From: UMGS1387 sp045541355 | GTDB taxonomy: Bacteria; Bacillota; Clostridia; Oscillospirales; CAG-382 | NCBI GenBank assembly: GCA_045541355.1 | Contig: JAZQIW010000046.1 | Location: 33,188 to 97,187, forward strand | Direction: 5' to 3' | Length of the DNA: 64,000 bases | In this document: positions 50,818 through 59,753 of the stretch, one piece after another | Position numbering within the stretch: the first letter of the stretch is position 1 | Layout: every line of letters starts with the position of its first letter | Notes under the pieces: generated by a model | Databases searched by the model: none | What the model was told of the DNA's origin: nothing | The model's input: only the letters and a program-made list of their open reading frames with translations | Position numbers and translations under genes: made by a program

Positions 50818-52026
50818 ATGACAAAGATTGATATATTTTCAGGTTTTTTGGGCGCAGGAAAAACAACACTTATAAAAAAGCTTATTAAGGAAGGCTATAA
50901 AAATGAAAAATTGGTGCTGATTGAAAATGAATTTGGCGAAATTGGCATAGACGGCGGCTTCCTTAAGGATTCGGGCGTTCAGATAAATGAGATGAACTCG
51001 GGTTGTATTTGTTGTAGCCTTGTTGGAGATTTCAGTAAGGCTTTAAAGCAGGTTATCGAAGAATATGCCCCCGATAGAATACTCATTGAGCCCTCGGGTG
51101 TCGGAAAGCTGAGTGATGTAATAAAGGCTGTACGTGATGCTGAAATACACGGTGCAGTCCTTGGCTCGTTTACAACCGTTGCCGATGCGTCAAAGGTTAA
51201 GATTTATATGAAAAACTTCGGCGAGTTTTATAATGACCAAATTGAAAATGCAGGCACTATTTTCCTCAGCCGCAGTGATGAGGTTTCACAGGAGAAGATT
51301 GATAAGGCGGTTGAGCTTCTCAGAGAGCATAATAAAAACGCCGTTATTGTTACTACATCTTGGGATAAGCTTAGCGGTGAACAGATGCTGAATGCCATGG
51401 AAAACGGCAATACGGTTGAGAAAGAACTTGAAAAAATGAAGCACGAGCACGAGCATCACCATCACCACCATGACCATGATGAAGAATGTACCTGCGGCTG
51501 CCATGAACACCACCATGAGCACGAACATGAACACGAACATGAACACGAACATGAACATGAGCATGAGCATGAGCATGAGCACCACCATCATCACCATGAC
51601 CATGATGAAGAGTGCACCTGCGGCTGCCATGAGCACCACCATGAGCACGAACATGAGCACGAACACGAACACGAACATCATCACCACGACCACGGTGAAG
51701 AATGCTCTTGCGGCTGCCACGGACATGAACACCACCATCACCACCATGCCGATGAAGTGTTTACAAGCTGGGGTGCAGAGACTACTCATAAATTCACAAA
51801 GCAGATGATACAGGATGTTCTCGAGACACTCGAAAACGAAAAGGAATACGGAGTTGTTCTCAGAGCCAAGGGTATTGTCGAGGCGGCAGATGGCGGCTGG
51901 ATACACTTTGATTATGTTCCGGGCTGTCCCGATGTAAGAGAAGGCTCAAGTGATGTAATCGGAAGAATATGCGTAATCGGCTCAGGACTTGACGAGCAAA
52001 AAATAAAGGAAGCATTTGGTATATAA
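50818..52026 (+). CDS. COG0523-family GTPase/zinc chaperone with a 102-residue His/Cys array
   Basis: A 402-residue G3E GTPase. The Walker A GFLGAGKTT spans 9-17, the metal motif GCICC (Cys63, Cys65, Cys66) follows, then IEPSGVG (switch-like) and FLSRSDE in place of the usual NKxD. The CobW C-terminal domain is at the end (YGVVLRAKGIVEAADGGWIHFDYVPG). Between them residues 209-310 form an array of HEHEH stretches and three EECxCGCH units. The family delivers zinc or cobalt to target proteins; the array should hold many metal ions. GAAAGGAAG precedes ATG. The following gene is another G3E-like protein. Confidence 0.9.
   Translation: MTKIDIFSGFLGAGKTTLIKKLIKEGYKNEKLVLIENEFGEIGIDGGFLKDSGVQINEMNSGCICCSLVGDFSKALKQVIEEYAPDRILIEPSGVGKLSDVIKAVRDAEIHGAVLGSFTTVADASKVKIYMKNFGEFYNDQIENAGTIFLSRSDEVSQEKIDKAVELLREHNKNAVIVTTSWDKLSGEQMLNAMENGNTVEKELEKMKHEHEHHHHHHDHDEECTCGCHEHHHEHEHEHEHEHEHEHEHEHEHEHHHHHHDHDEECTCGCHEHHHEHEHEHEHEHEHHHHDHGEECSCGCHGHEHHHHHHADEVFTSWGAETTHKFTKQMIQDVLETLENEKEYGVVLRAKGIVEAADGGWIHFDYVPGCPDVREGSSDVIGRICVIGSGLDEQKIKEAFGI
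51442..51747 (+). repeat. In-frame DNA repeat coding the His/Cys array
   Basis: A 306-bp tract with two near-identical blocks about 130 bp apart (51467 and 51597), each encoding DHDEECTCGCH followed by HEHEH runs, and a third degenerate block near 51680. It is within one gene and is prone to slippage. It is not a CRISPR array. Confidence 0.85.
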
Positions 52027-52050
52027 AGTATTGTTGCGAGGTAAAATATA

Positions 52051-52998
52051 ATGGAAATACCGGTATATCTATTTACAGGCTTTCTCGATTCGGGAAAGAC
52101 AAAATTCATACAGGAAACCCTGGAGGATGTAAACTTCAATAACGGCGAAAAAATACTTCTTGTTGTGTGCGAGGAGGGGGAGGAGGAATATAATGAGAGC
52201 CTGTTCCCCGGCGACAATGTAACTGTATGTTATATTGACGATAAAAGCCTTCTCACAAAGGAGCATCTTACAGCTGTTTCGGATAAGTGCGGCGCACAGA
52301 GGGTTCTTATAGAATATAACGGAATGTGGATGCTTGATGAGCTATATGCGGCGCTTCCCGACGAATGGCTTGTGTATCAGGAAATGATGTTTGCGGATGC
52401 AAATAGCTTTGAAATTTATAATTCCAACATGAGACCGCTTGTGGGAGATAAGCTCAGAAGCTGTGAAATGTGCGTGTTCAACCGTGCAAAGGCGGGCTTT
52501 GATAAAATGGCAATTCATAAGATTGTGCGTTCTGTTTCAAGACGTGCCCAGATTGCTTATGAATATGTAACAGGCGAGGTGGAGTATGACGATATTGAAG
52601 ATCCGCTTCCCTTTGATAAAAACGCACCTGTTATAGAAATAGCCGATGATGACTACGGCCTGTGGTATAGAGACTTTGCAGAGAATACTGCCGATTATAT
52701 AGGAAAAACCGTTAAAATCACAGCCCTTGTCGTAAGAAATAAGCTTATTAACGTAAAGAGTGAGATAATAGTCGGCAGACAGATTATGACCTGCTGTGCC
52801 GATGATATAACATATAAGGGCTTGCTTTGTAAAACCCCTGAGGCTCATAGCTTTGCACAGGGTGAGTGGGTAGAGCTTACGGCAAAGATTTCAATGGAAA
52901 AGCATAGGGTTTACAGGAGCGAGAACGGTCCTGTGCTCACTGCTGTTTCAATCTCAAAAACCACACAGCCCCAAAAGCCGGTAGCTGACTTTTTCTGA
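52051..52998 (+). CDS. G3E-type GTPase-like protein with TIGR03943-like C-terminal domain
   Basis: A 315-residue protein. The start (IPVYLFTGFLDSGKTKFIQETL) is a G3E GTPase P-loop, but later switch motifs are eroded, for example VLIEYNGMW replaces the usual EPSG. CEMCVFNRA at about 146 may replace the metal motif. From about 205 the sequence matches the C-terminal OB-like part of the TIGR03943/YcgQ proteins (YIGKTVKITALVVRN, MTCCADDITYKGLLC, GEWVELTAKI). YcgQ usually pairs with the YcgR permease in zinc-stress operons. It follows the COG0523 gene by 24 bases. A combined metal handling role is inferred. Confidence 0.72.
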   Translation: MEIPVYLFTGFLDSGKTKFIQETLEDVNFNNGEKILLVVCEEGEEEYNESLFPGDNVTVCYIDDKSLLTKEHLTAVSDKCGAQRVLIEYNGMWMLDELYAALPDEWLVYQEMMFADANSFEIYNSNMRPLVGDKLRSCEMCVFNRAKAGFDKMAIHKIVRSVSRRAQIAYEYVTGEVEYDDIEDPLPFDKNAPVIEIADDDYGLWYRDFAENTADYIGKTVKITALVVRNKLINVKSEIIVGRQIMTCCADDITYKGLLCKTPEAHSFAQGEWVELTAKISMEKHRVYRSENGPVLTAVSISKTTQPQKPVADFF

Positions 52999-53094
52999 TT
53001 GACGGCTCCTTGAGGAAAGTAATTGTTGTGTAATAAATGCGGCGGCCGCAGGGCTCCGCTAAATTATAAAAATACATTTTAGAAAGGATTTTTT

Positions 53095-54861
53095 ATGGCA
53101 AAAAACAACAGCGCTCCAAATAATGCACGCCCCGTAAATACAAACGGCGGCAAGAATAAAGCACGATATGTAAAAAACGGTGCGGATAAACAGAAAAAAA
53201 CTCTTTCCAAGTTCAAGGTAATACCTCTTGGCGGTCTTGGCGAGGTTGGAAAGAACATGACTCTTGTGGAATACGAGGGCGATATTATAGCAATTGACTG
53301 CGGCATAGGTTTTCCCGATGAAAGTATGCCGGGCGTTGACCTTGTAATTCCCGATATTACTTATCTTGAGGAGAATGCCGACAAAATGCGCGGCTATGTT
53401 ATCACCCACGGACATGAGGATCACATCGGTGCGCTTCCTTATGTGCTGAGGATGGTAAACGCGCCTGTGTACGGAACACTTTTGTCCCTCGGCATACTCG
53501 AATCAAAGCTCGAGGAGCATGGTCTTGTGTCCTCCTGCAGCCTCAATCAGATAAATGCGGGAGATACCATAAGGCTTGGAAAATTCTCGATTGAATTTAT
53601 TCATGTAAATCACTCTATTGCCGATGCCTGCGCCCTTGCGATAAAAACAGATGCGGGAACCCTTCTGTTTACGGGCGACTTCAAGATAGACCTTACCCCC
53701 ATTCAGGGTGAGCCCATGGACCTTGCAAGATTCGGCGAGCTTGGCAAGGAGGGCGTGCTTGCTCTCTTTATGGAATCTACAAACGCAGAACGCCCCGGAT
53801 ATACCATGTCCGAAAGAACTGTCGGTAAGTCGCTTGCCGAGATTTTTGTTTCAAATCCCGATAAACGTATTGTAATTGCCACATTTTCATCCAACGTACA
53901 CCGTGTTCAGCAGATAATCAACTTTTCCCATAAGTACGGCAGAAAGGTTGTGCTGTCTGGCAGAAGCATGGTTTCCATAATCAATGCGGCGGTAAAGTAC
54001 GGATATATGGCAATACCCGAGGGAACAATTATTGATATAAACGAGACAAAACGCTTTAAACCCTCGGAAATTACAATTGTTACAACAGGCTCACAGGGCG
54101 AGCCTATGAGTGCCCTTACGAGAATGGCGTATTCCGAGCATGATAAGGTGACACTCGGCAAGGATGACCTTGTTGTTATTTCCGCGTCTACCATTCCCGG
54201 AAATGAAAAGGATGTAACCAAAATCACAAACGAAATACTTAAGAAGGGTGTAACGCTTCTCAATGATGAGGTTGCTGACGTTCACGTTTCGGGTCATGCG
54301 TGTGCAGAGGAATTAAAGCTTATAATGCACCTTGTAAGACCTAAGTATTTTGTGCCGATACACGGCGAATACAGACACTTGAAGCGCAATGCCATGCTTG
54401 CAGAGGAAATGGGCATGGACAGCGCAAATATATATATTTCCGAAATAGGAAATGTAATCGAGATAGGCGAGGATGTTTTCAGATGCATCGAAAAGGTGCA
54501 GTCGGGAAAGGTGCTCATTGACGGACTTGGAGTTGGAGATGTCGGAAGCGTGGTGCTTCGTGACAGACGCCATCTTGCGGAGGACGGTATAATCATTGTT
54601 GTAGCAACTGTCAGCCTTGATGCAGGCATGGTGCTTTCGGGACCTGATATTGTCTCAAGGGGCTTTGTGTATGTCAAGGAATCCGAGGAGCTTATGGAGG
54701 GACTCAGATTAAAGGCACAGGAAACCCTTGAAAAATGCCTTTATGAGGGGCAGACGGAATGGAATATTATCAAGGGCAGGGTAAAGGATGTCCTGACCAA
54801 TTATATCTATTCCATATCTAAGCGTAAGCCCATGATACTGCCTATAATAATGGACGTATAA
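53095..54861 (+). CDS. rnj: Ribonuclease J
   Basis: A 588-residue metallo-beta-lactamase/beta-CASP nuclease. A lysine- and asparagine-rich N-terminal extension of about 35 residues precedes the core (FKVIPLGGLGEVGKNMTLVEY). The metal site is HGHEDH at 105-110. Further motifs are FTGDFKID near 193, the beta-CASP FSSNVHRVQQI near 263 and HVSGHA near 400, followed by YFVPIHGEYRHL. RNase J acts in mRNA turnover and rRNA maturation with 5'-exonuclease and endonuclease activity. The ATG follows AGAAAGG. The next gene is a DnaD homologue 33 bases on, so transcription may be shared. Confidence 0.95.
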   Translation: MAKNNSAPNNARPVNTNGGKNKARYVKNGADKQKKTLSKFKVIPLGGLGEVGKNMTLVEYEGDIIAIDCGIGFPDESMPGVDLVIPDITYLEENADKMRGYVITHGHEDHIGALPYVLRMVNAPVYGTLLSLGILESKLEEHGLVSSCSLNQINAGDTIRLGKFSIEFIHVNHSIADACALAIKTDAGTLLFTGDFKIDLTPIQGEPMDLARFGELGKEGVLALFMESTNAERPGYTMSERTVGKSLAEIFVSNPDKRIVIATFSSNVHRVQQIINFSHKYGRKVVLSGRSMVSIINAAVKYGYMAIPEGTIIDINETKRFKPSEITIVTTGSQGEPMSALTRMAYSEHDKVTLGKDDLVVISASTIPGNEKDVTKITNEILKKGVTLLNDEVADVHVSGHACAEELKLIMHLVRPKYFVPIHGEYRHLKRNAMLAEEMGMDSANIYISEIGNVIEIGEDVFRCIEKVQSGKVLIDGLGVGDVGSVVLRDRRHLAEDGIIIVVATVSLDAGMVLSGPDIVSRGFVYVKESEELMEGLRLKAQETLEKCLYEGQTEWNIIKGRVKDVLTNYIYSISKRKPMILPIIMDV

Positions 54862-54893
54862 TAAAGAAAAGGAATGAGGCAGGAGGTGAAAAT

Positions 54894-55844
54894 TTGTTTT
54901 TCAACGAAAAAACAGGCTCTGTTTTTGTAATGCCGAAGGATGTGCTCAAGTATGCTTCGGGTGCAAAAAAAAGTGAGCTTAAGGTTATAATGTATTTGTT
55001 TTCAACCAATGGAAGCTTTGATATAAATGATGCTGTGCAGATGCTTGGAGAAAGTGCCGAGAGCATAAACTCGGCACTTGCCTTCTGGCGCGGTACGGGA
55101 ATAATAAGCGAGTGCGGTGAGGCGAAAGAATCGGCACAGCCCGAAAAAGCAAAAGAAAGTCTGCCCGCCAATAAAAGCGTTCTCGAGGCAGGGGATTATA
55201 CCCTGTCGGATGTTGCCAAGGCAAGAAGTGATGATGCAGACTTTCGAAGTGTTGCTGAGTTTACCGAAAAGACAACGGGAGAGCTTCTCAATTCCTCAAA
55301 GCTTGCATCGCTTTTTTACCTGTATGACAGCCTCGGAATGCAGAGCGATGTCATAATGGGCATTGTTGCCCACTGCTGCTCTCAGGGAAAGAATAAAATC
55401 AGATATATCGTCAAAACCGCTGAGGGGATACATAATGACGGCGTTGAAAGCTATAAAGAGCTTGAGAATTATTTTGCGGCAAATAAAAGATATGCCGAGT
55501 ATGAAACGGCGGTAAAGAAGGTAATAGGTGCAGGCGAAAGGGCACTGACACCGAGCGAAAAGAAACTGGTAAAGACGTGGGAGGAAGGCTGGAAAATAGA
55601 TAAAGAGCTTTTGCCTCTTGCCTATGAAAGAACAATTGCCTTGATTTCAAAGCCTTCGCTGCCTTATATGTCGAAAATTCTCGAAAACTGGCATAATGAA
55701 GGAATAGAAACCGCAGAGCAGGCAAAAAAATACCTTGCGGATAAAAGCAGCGAAATCAAGAATGCCAAGAATGAGGAAAAGCTCGATAAAGCAAAAAAGG
55801 CGGGCTTTGACATTGAGTTTGAGGATATCTTTGAAAAGCCGTAA
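54894..55844 (+). CDS. DnaD-domain replication protein
   Basis: A 316-residue protein starting at TTG, six bases after a perfect AGGAGGTG. An N-terminal winged-helix-like part (residues 1-75, AKKSELKVIMYLF then IISEC) is followed by two DnaB_2/DnaD domains (about 120-200, FTEKTTGELLNSSKLASLFYLYDSLGM; about 215-290, LTPSEKKLVKTWEEGW then AYERTIALISKPSLPYMSKILENWHNEGI). DnaD-like proteins act in replication initiation and primosome assembly. Genes of this type often precede a DnaC-like loader; here a YhaN-like ATPase follows 29 bases later. Confidence 0.88.
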   Translation: MFFNEKTGSVFVMPKDVLKYASGAKKSELKVIMYLFSTNGSFDINDAVQMLGESAESINSALAFWRGTGIISECGEAKESAQPEKAKESLPANKSVLEAGDYTLSDVAKARSDDADFRSVAEFTEKTTGELLNSSKLASLFYLYDSLGMQSDVIMGIVAHCCSQGKNKIRYIVKTAEGIHNDGVESYKELENYFAANKRYAEYETAVKKVIGAGERALTPSEKKLVKTWEEGWKIDKELLPLAYERTIALISKPSLPYMSKILENWHNEGIETAEQAKKYLADKSSEIKNAKNEEKLDKAKKAGFDIEFEDIFEKP

Positions 55845-55873
55845 CGCGAAAGGCACCCATAGGAGGACAGATA

Positions 55874-58039
55874 ATGAAAATCAAGAACCTTAAAATAGGT
55901 TCATTCGGAAAGCTGCGGGATGTAAATATTGCCCTTGATGACAGAATAACGGTTGTTACGGGTAAGAATGAGGCGGGCAAGAGCAGTATTGCATCGTTTG
56001 TGAAATATATGCTCTACGGCTTTGCAAATTCCCGAAAGGATGAGCTTTCGGAAAATGAAAAGAAAAGGTTTATGCCATGGGATGGCGGAGAATGCTTTGG
56101 CGAGATAACTTTTGAATCGGCCGACGGAAAGAGCTATTCAGCCGTAAGAAAGACGGCTTCACGAAGTCAGAATACCGTTTTTGATGAAAACGGAATGCCG
56201 GTAACAGGCGAAAACGCAGGTGAATTTTTCCTTGGCATCTCGGAAAATGCCTTTAGAAAGACAGCCTTTATCGGCAGCAGCGAGGCGGCATTTACAGACG
56301 AAGGAGAGCTTGACGAGGCAATCAGAAACATGGTGTACAGCGCAGATGAATCGGTGGACTCGCGCGCCGCTTTGAAAAAGCTTGAAGCCCTTCGTAAATA
56401 TTATCTCGGAAAAACAGGTAAAAGCGGAGAGATTTATGAAATAGATAAAGAGCTTTCAGAGCTTTGCCTTGAGAGGGATAAGTGGAAAGACGGCCATAAG
56501 GAGCTGCTTGCATCCGAGCATCAGTTGTCCGAAACAAGCGCAAAAATTGCCTTTAATAAACAGCAGAGAATACGGCTTGAAGGAGAAATGAAAAACCTCG
56601 AATACCTGAGGGCGAAAACAAGCCTTGACAGAATCAATTCTCTGCGTCAAGCGGCAGAAGAGTCTAAAATTGAGTTTGAAGACCATTATAAGCTTCTTCA
56701 AAATGGTGCGTTTGTTCCCGATAGAAAGTTTGAAGATGCTCTCAAAAGCTGTCTTGATGGCATTGAAAGGGCAAAGAACGAGGCTGAGGATAATAAGAAA
56801 AAGGAACAGGCAGCAAGAAGCTCGCTTGAAAGTATATATTCCGACACCGTTCAGAAGAAGGTTTCTGAGGCTTTGGCAGAGAAAAACGAAACAGCGGAGA
56901 ATCTGCTTTCGCAAATCAATAAGCTGAAGAAAAAAAGAAAGACAAGCCTTGTGCTGTCTCTTGTGCTTGCAATAACGGTTGTTGGCTTTGCGGTGTTCTT
57001 TATAAGATATGTGTCCTTTGGCAAGAAGCTTGGAAAGCTTGCGGAGGAATATGGTTGTGAGAATGCTGCGGTTCTTGAGGAAAAGCTTGTGCAGGGTGCT
57101 TCCTTCAAGAGCGTTGAAGAAAGCGCAAGACAGATGTTTGATGAGGCAAGAAGGGCGCTTGAAGAAAGTCAGGGAGAGCTTGAAAAAGGCGTGCATTATT
57201 TGTCTGAGCTTGCATTAAGTGCGGGCTTTGACCAAAATGAGCCGTATGAGTATCTCGCAAGGCTCAGAGCGTATCTTGAAAAGGATGAGCAGCTTCGCCG
57301 AAAGTGCCGAGAGGATTTTGTATCATATGATACAATGATAAAATCCGTGGATGTTGAAAAGCTGAGTAAAGAAGCAGAGTGCTTTGACGAGAGCATTCCC
57401 GTCAGAGAGGAAAAAACGGTGCGTCAGGAGCTTGCCTTTTATACACAGGCAATTGATGCACTTCTTGTCAGGGAAAGAGAGCTTGAAAAGAAGGCGGCGG
57501 TGCTGTCAAATACCCTTCCAAAGCCTTCGGAAATACAGTCAAGAATACTTTCGCTCAGCGAAAACAGAGAGCTTCTTGTGCAAAAGCATAATGCCCTTGA
57601 CATGGCAATTGAGGCACTTGAGAGGGCAAGCGAGACCATGAAAAGTATGGCGGCACCGAAAATTGCCTCGGAAACAAGCAGCCTTTTTTCGTCAATTACC
57701 GAGGGAAAGTATAAGGCACTCTATGCAGATAATGACATGAAGCTTACCTTTTTGCTTAAAGATGAAGCGGCCGTCAGAGATGCCGGGTATCTTAGCACAG
57801 GAACGCTTGATGCGGCGTATATAAGCCTTAGAATAACTCTTTGCGAATTTTTGTGTAAGGAACGCCCGACTCTTGTGTTTGACGATGCATTTTCGCATAT
57901 GGATGATGAACGACTTTGTAATGTTCTGTCCTTCCTTGAAAAGCTTTCGGAAAAATTCCAGATAGTAATTCTTTCCTGCCATGACAGAGAAAAGAAGTAT
58001 TTTGAAGGCAGGGCAAAAATTATAGATTTTGCAATTTAG
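55874..58039 (+). CDS. YhaN-like SbcC-type AAA ATPase with internal membrane segment
   Basis: A 721-residue protein of the SMC/SbcC-like ATPase class. The Walker A GKNEAGKSS is at 30-38. Coiled coils lie at about 180-350 and 385-625. The signature-like LSTGTLDAAYISLRITL near 640 and Walker B LVFDDAFSHMDDERL near 665 close the second half-domain. Unlike SbcC there is a hydrophobic segment in the middle (TSLVLSLVLAITVVGFAVFF, about 357-378), where a zinc hook would be; the same occurs in Bacillus YhaN. YhaN normally works with a SbcD-like nuclease (YhaO), not present within the window. ATG follows AGGAGGAC. Role in DNA repair or cell-envelope processes is uncertain. Confidence 0.83.
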   Translation: MKIKNLKIGSFGKLRDVNIALDDRITVVTGKNEAGKSSIASFVKYMLYGFANSRKDELSENEKKRFMPWDGGECFGEITFESADGKSYSAVRKTASRSQNTVFDENGMPVTGENAGEFFLGISENAFRKTAFIGSSEAAFTDEGELDEAIRNMVYSADESVDSRAALKKLEALRKYYLGKTGKSGEIYEIDKELSELCLERDKWKDGHKELLASEHQLSETSAKIAFNKQQRIRLEGEMKNLEYLRAKTSLDRINSLRQAAEESKIEFEDHYKLLQNGAFVPDRKFEDALKSCLDGIERAKNEAEDNKKKEQAARSSLESIYSDTVQKKVSEALAEKNETAENLLSQINKLKKKRKTSLVLSLVLAITVVGFAVFFIRYVSFGKKLGKLAEEYGCENAAVLEEKLVQGASFKSVEESARQMFDEARRALEESQGELEKGVHYLSELALSAGFDQNEPYEYLARLRAYLEKDEQLRRKCREDFVSYDTMIKSVDVEKLSKEAECFDESIPVREEKTVRQELAFYTQAIDALLVRERELEKKAAVLSNTLPKPSEIQSRILSLSENRELLVQKHNALDMAIEALERASETMKSMAAPKIASETSSLFSSITEGKYKALYADNDMKLTFLLKDEAAVRDAGYLSTGTLDAAYISLRITLCEFLCKERPTLVFDDAFSHMDDERLCNVLSFLEKLSEKFQIVILSCHDREKKYFEGRAKIIDFAI

Positions 58040-58053
58040 AAAGGATATAAAAA

Positions 58054-58524
58054 ATGGCATTTGATAAAGCAAAGGCACATCTTGAAAAATACGGATTCGC
58101 CGACAGAATATATGAGTTCAGTGTGTCCAGCGCAACAGTAGAGCTTGCGGCAGCGGCTCTCGGCTGTGACGGGGCGCATATATGTAAATCCCTTTCATTT
58201 AAACTGGATGAGGAAAGGAGCGTTCTTGTACTTACAAGCGGTGATTGTAAAATAGATAACGCAAAATATAAGGCGTATTTCGGTAAAAAGGCGACAATGC
58301 TTTCCTTTGATGAGGTTGAAGAAAAAATCGGTCATGCAGTGGGCGGTGTATGCCCCTTCGGTATAAATGAAGGTGTTGATGTTTATCTTGACGAATCCAT
58401 GAAACGCTTTGAAATTATGTATCCTGCCTGCGGAAGCTCAAATTCTGCGGTAAAGCTGACAATAGCTGAGCTTGAGAAGTGCTCGGGCTTTAAAGCGTGG
58501 ATTGATGTTTGTAAAATGGCATAG
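58054..58524 (+). CDS. YbaK/EbsC family Cys-tRNA(Pro)/prolyl-tRNA deacylase
   Basis: A 156-residue editing-domain protein, the standard length for free-standing YbaK (about 155-160). Recognisable features are AAALGCDGAHICKSLSFK with the conserved lysine, DNAKYKAYFGKKATMLS, GHAVGGVCPFGI and the C-terminal FEIMYPACGSSNSAVKLTI. The family hydrolyses mischarged tRNA. ATG follows AGAAAGG and is 14 bases after the preceding stop, so it may be transcribed with the RNase J to YhaN group; a terminator follows. Confidence 0.92.
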   Translation: MAFDKAKAHLEKYGFADRIYEFSVSSATVELAAAALGCDGAHICKSLSFKLDEERSVLVLTSGDCKIDNAKYKAYFGKKATMLSFDEVEEKIGHAVGGVCPFGINEGVDVYLDESMKRFEIMYPACGSSNSAVKLTIAELEKCSGFKAWIDVCKMA

Positions 58525-58583
58525 CTGCTTGGCAGACAGTAATGTTGTAACATAAATGCCCGCAATCTGCCGGATAATAATAG

Positions 58584-58610
58584 AACCCCGTGCTTTTGCA
58601 CGGGGTTTCT
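58584..58610. terminator. Terminator between convergent genes
   Basis: A 10-bp stem AACCCCGTGC with its complement, TTTT loop and TTTCTT tail; it separates ybaK and the convergent chromate transporter gene. Confidence 0.88.
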
Positions 58611-58614
58611 TGTA

Positions 58615-59172
58615 TTAAAACTTAAATATTATCCCCACAACCGCCGCAATGCCGATAAGCGCTATGGGATGCAGCTTTTTGAAAATCTTTTGTACAGCAA
58701 AAAGACATACAGCGAGAATAATTGCCTTTATGTTGAAAAATCCGCCCAAGGAAGATGCATCAATATTGATAAGTGCAATCTTTACAACGCCGAAAAGTGC
58801 GGCAAGAATAAGCCCTACCGATGCAGGTCTGAGACCGTAGAAGGCAGCCCCGATGTACTTGTTGTCCTTGAAGGCATCAAGAATTTTCGAAACAATGAAA
58901 ATAATAATAATTGCAGGAGCAATGAGACCGAGGGTTGCAATGGCACCGCCGAAGATGCCTCCCGTCTGGTAGCCTGCATAGGTTGCCATGTTTACGCCGA
59001 TAGGACCGGGAGTGGACTCGGATATTGCAATCATGTCGGCAACATCGGAAGCGGTAAACCATTCGGGATGACGGGATGCAAGGTCATAGAGAAAGGGGAT
59101 TGTCGCAAGACCTCCGCCTACCGAGAAAAGACCGACCTTGAAAAACTCGAAGAAAAGCTGAAGGAGAATCAT
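58615..59172 (-). CDS. Chromate transporter family protein, half-size subunit A
   Basis: A 185-residue membrane protein with about five to six hydrophobic segments. It has the CHR domain marks LFSVGGGLATIPFL near 17 and STPGPIGVNMATYAGY near 53. Half-size CHR proteins are encoded in pairs that form a heterodimer; the partner gene overlaps by four bases upstream. Transport of chromate or sulfate-like anions is proposed for the family, but the natural substrate here is not known. Confidence 0.9.
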   Translation of the reverse strand: MILLQLFFEFFKVGLFSVGGGLATIPFLYDLASRHPEWFTASDVADMIAISESTPGPIGVNMATYAGYQTGGIFGGAIATLGLIAPAIIIIFIVSKILDAFKDNKYIGAAFYGLRPASVGLILAALFGVVKIALINIDASSLGGFFNIKAIILAVCLFAVQKIFKKLHPIALIGIAAVVGIIFKF

Positions 59173-59753
59173 TTGCCGTCACCTCCGTTTTCCTTTGAGC
59201 TGCGTACACTCTGAATAATTATTCCCGTGAGGGCTGCTATCAGAACCAACCATACAGGTGAAATAAAAGCACCGATAACGGGAATATGTTTTCCAAAGGC
59301 AGAAAGCACAAAAAGCAGAATGCATATAATAAGTGCGGGAATGTCGGGTACCGACTTTTTCCAAAGCCTCAGAATGGCACTCAGAATGAGCACGCATACA
59401 CAAACTCTGATACCTGCAAAGGCGTGCTTTACAATTTCAATGTCTGCAAAGTTTGTGAGAAGTGCCGCAATAAGCGTTATAATAATTACGGGTGCAGTAA
59501 CAAGACCGATTGTTGCAACTATGCCGCCGACAATGCCCCTTCGCTTGTTGCCGATAAAGGTGGCAACGTTGACGGCGATAATGCCGGGTGTTACCTGACC
59601 TATGGCAAAGTAGTCGTTAAGCTCTGTATCGGATACCCAGTCACGCTTGTCGCAAAACTCCCTTGTAAGCATGGGAAGCATGGCATAGCCTCCGCCGAAG
59701 GATACGGCACCTATTTTCAAAAAGGTGAAGAATAAATCAAGTAGCTCTTTCAT
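59169..59753 (-). CDS. Chromate transporter family protein, half-size subunit B
   Basis: A 194-residue membrane protein of the same family as its neighbour, with FLKIGAVSFGGGYAMLPML and VTPGIIAVNVATFIGN. It overlaps the GNAT gene upstream and the second subunit downstream by four bases each (ATGA type), so three genes form one translation-coupled unit. It presumably forms the antiparallel half of the anion transporter. Confidence 0.9.
   Translation of the reverse strand: MKELLDLFFTFLKIGAVSFGGGYAMLPMLTREFCDKRDWVSDTELNDYFAIGQVTPGIIAVNVATFIGNKRRGIVGGIVATIGLVTAPVIIITLIAALLTNFADIEIVKHAFAGIRVCVCVLILSAILRLWKKSVPDIPALIICILLFVLSAFGKHIPVIGAFISPVWLVLIAALTGIIIQSVRSSKENGGDGK

Noticed and set aside
51442..51747. 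CRISPR-like repeat array
   Set aside because: The repeat is in frame with a GTPase gene and encodes His/Cys-rich peptide; spacing is irregular and there are no unique spacers.
51286..51906. Antisense frame of 206 codons (Met/Val rich)
   Set aside because: It is the complement of the His codon repeat, without a ribosome site.
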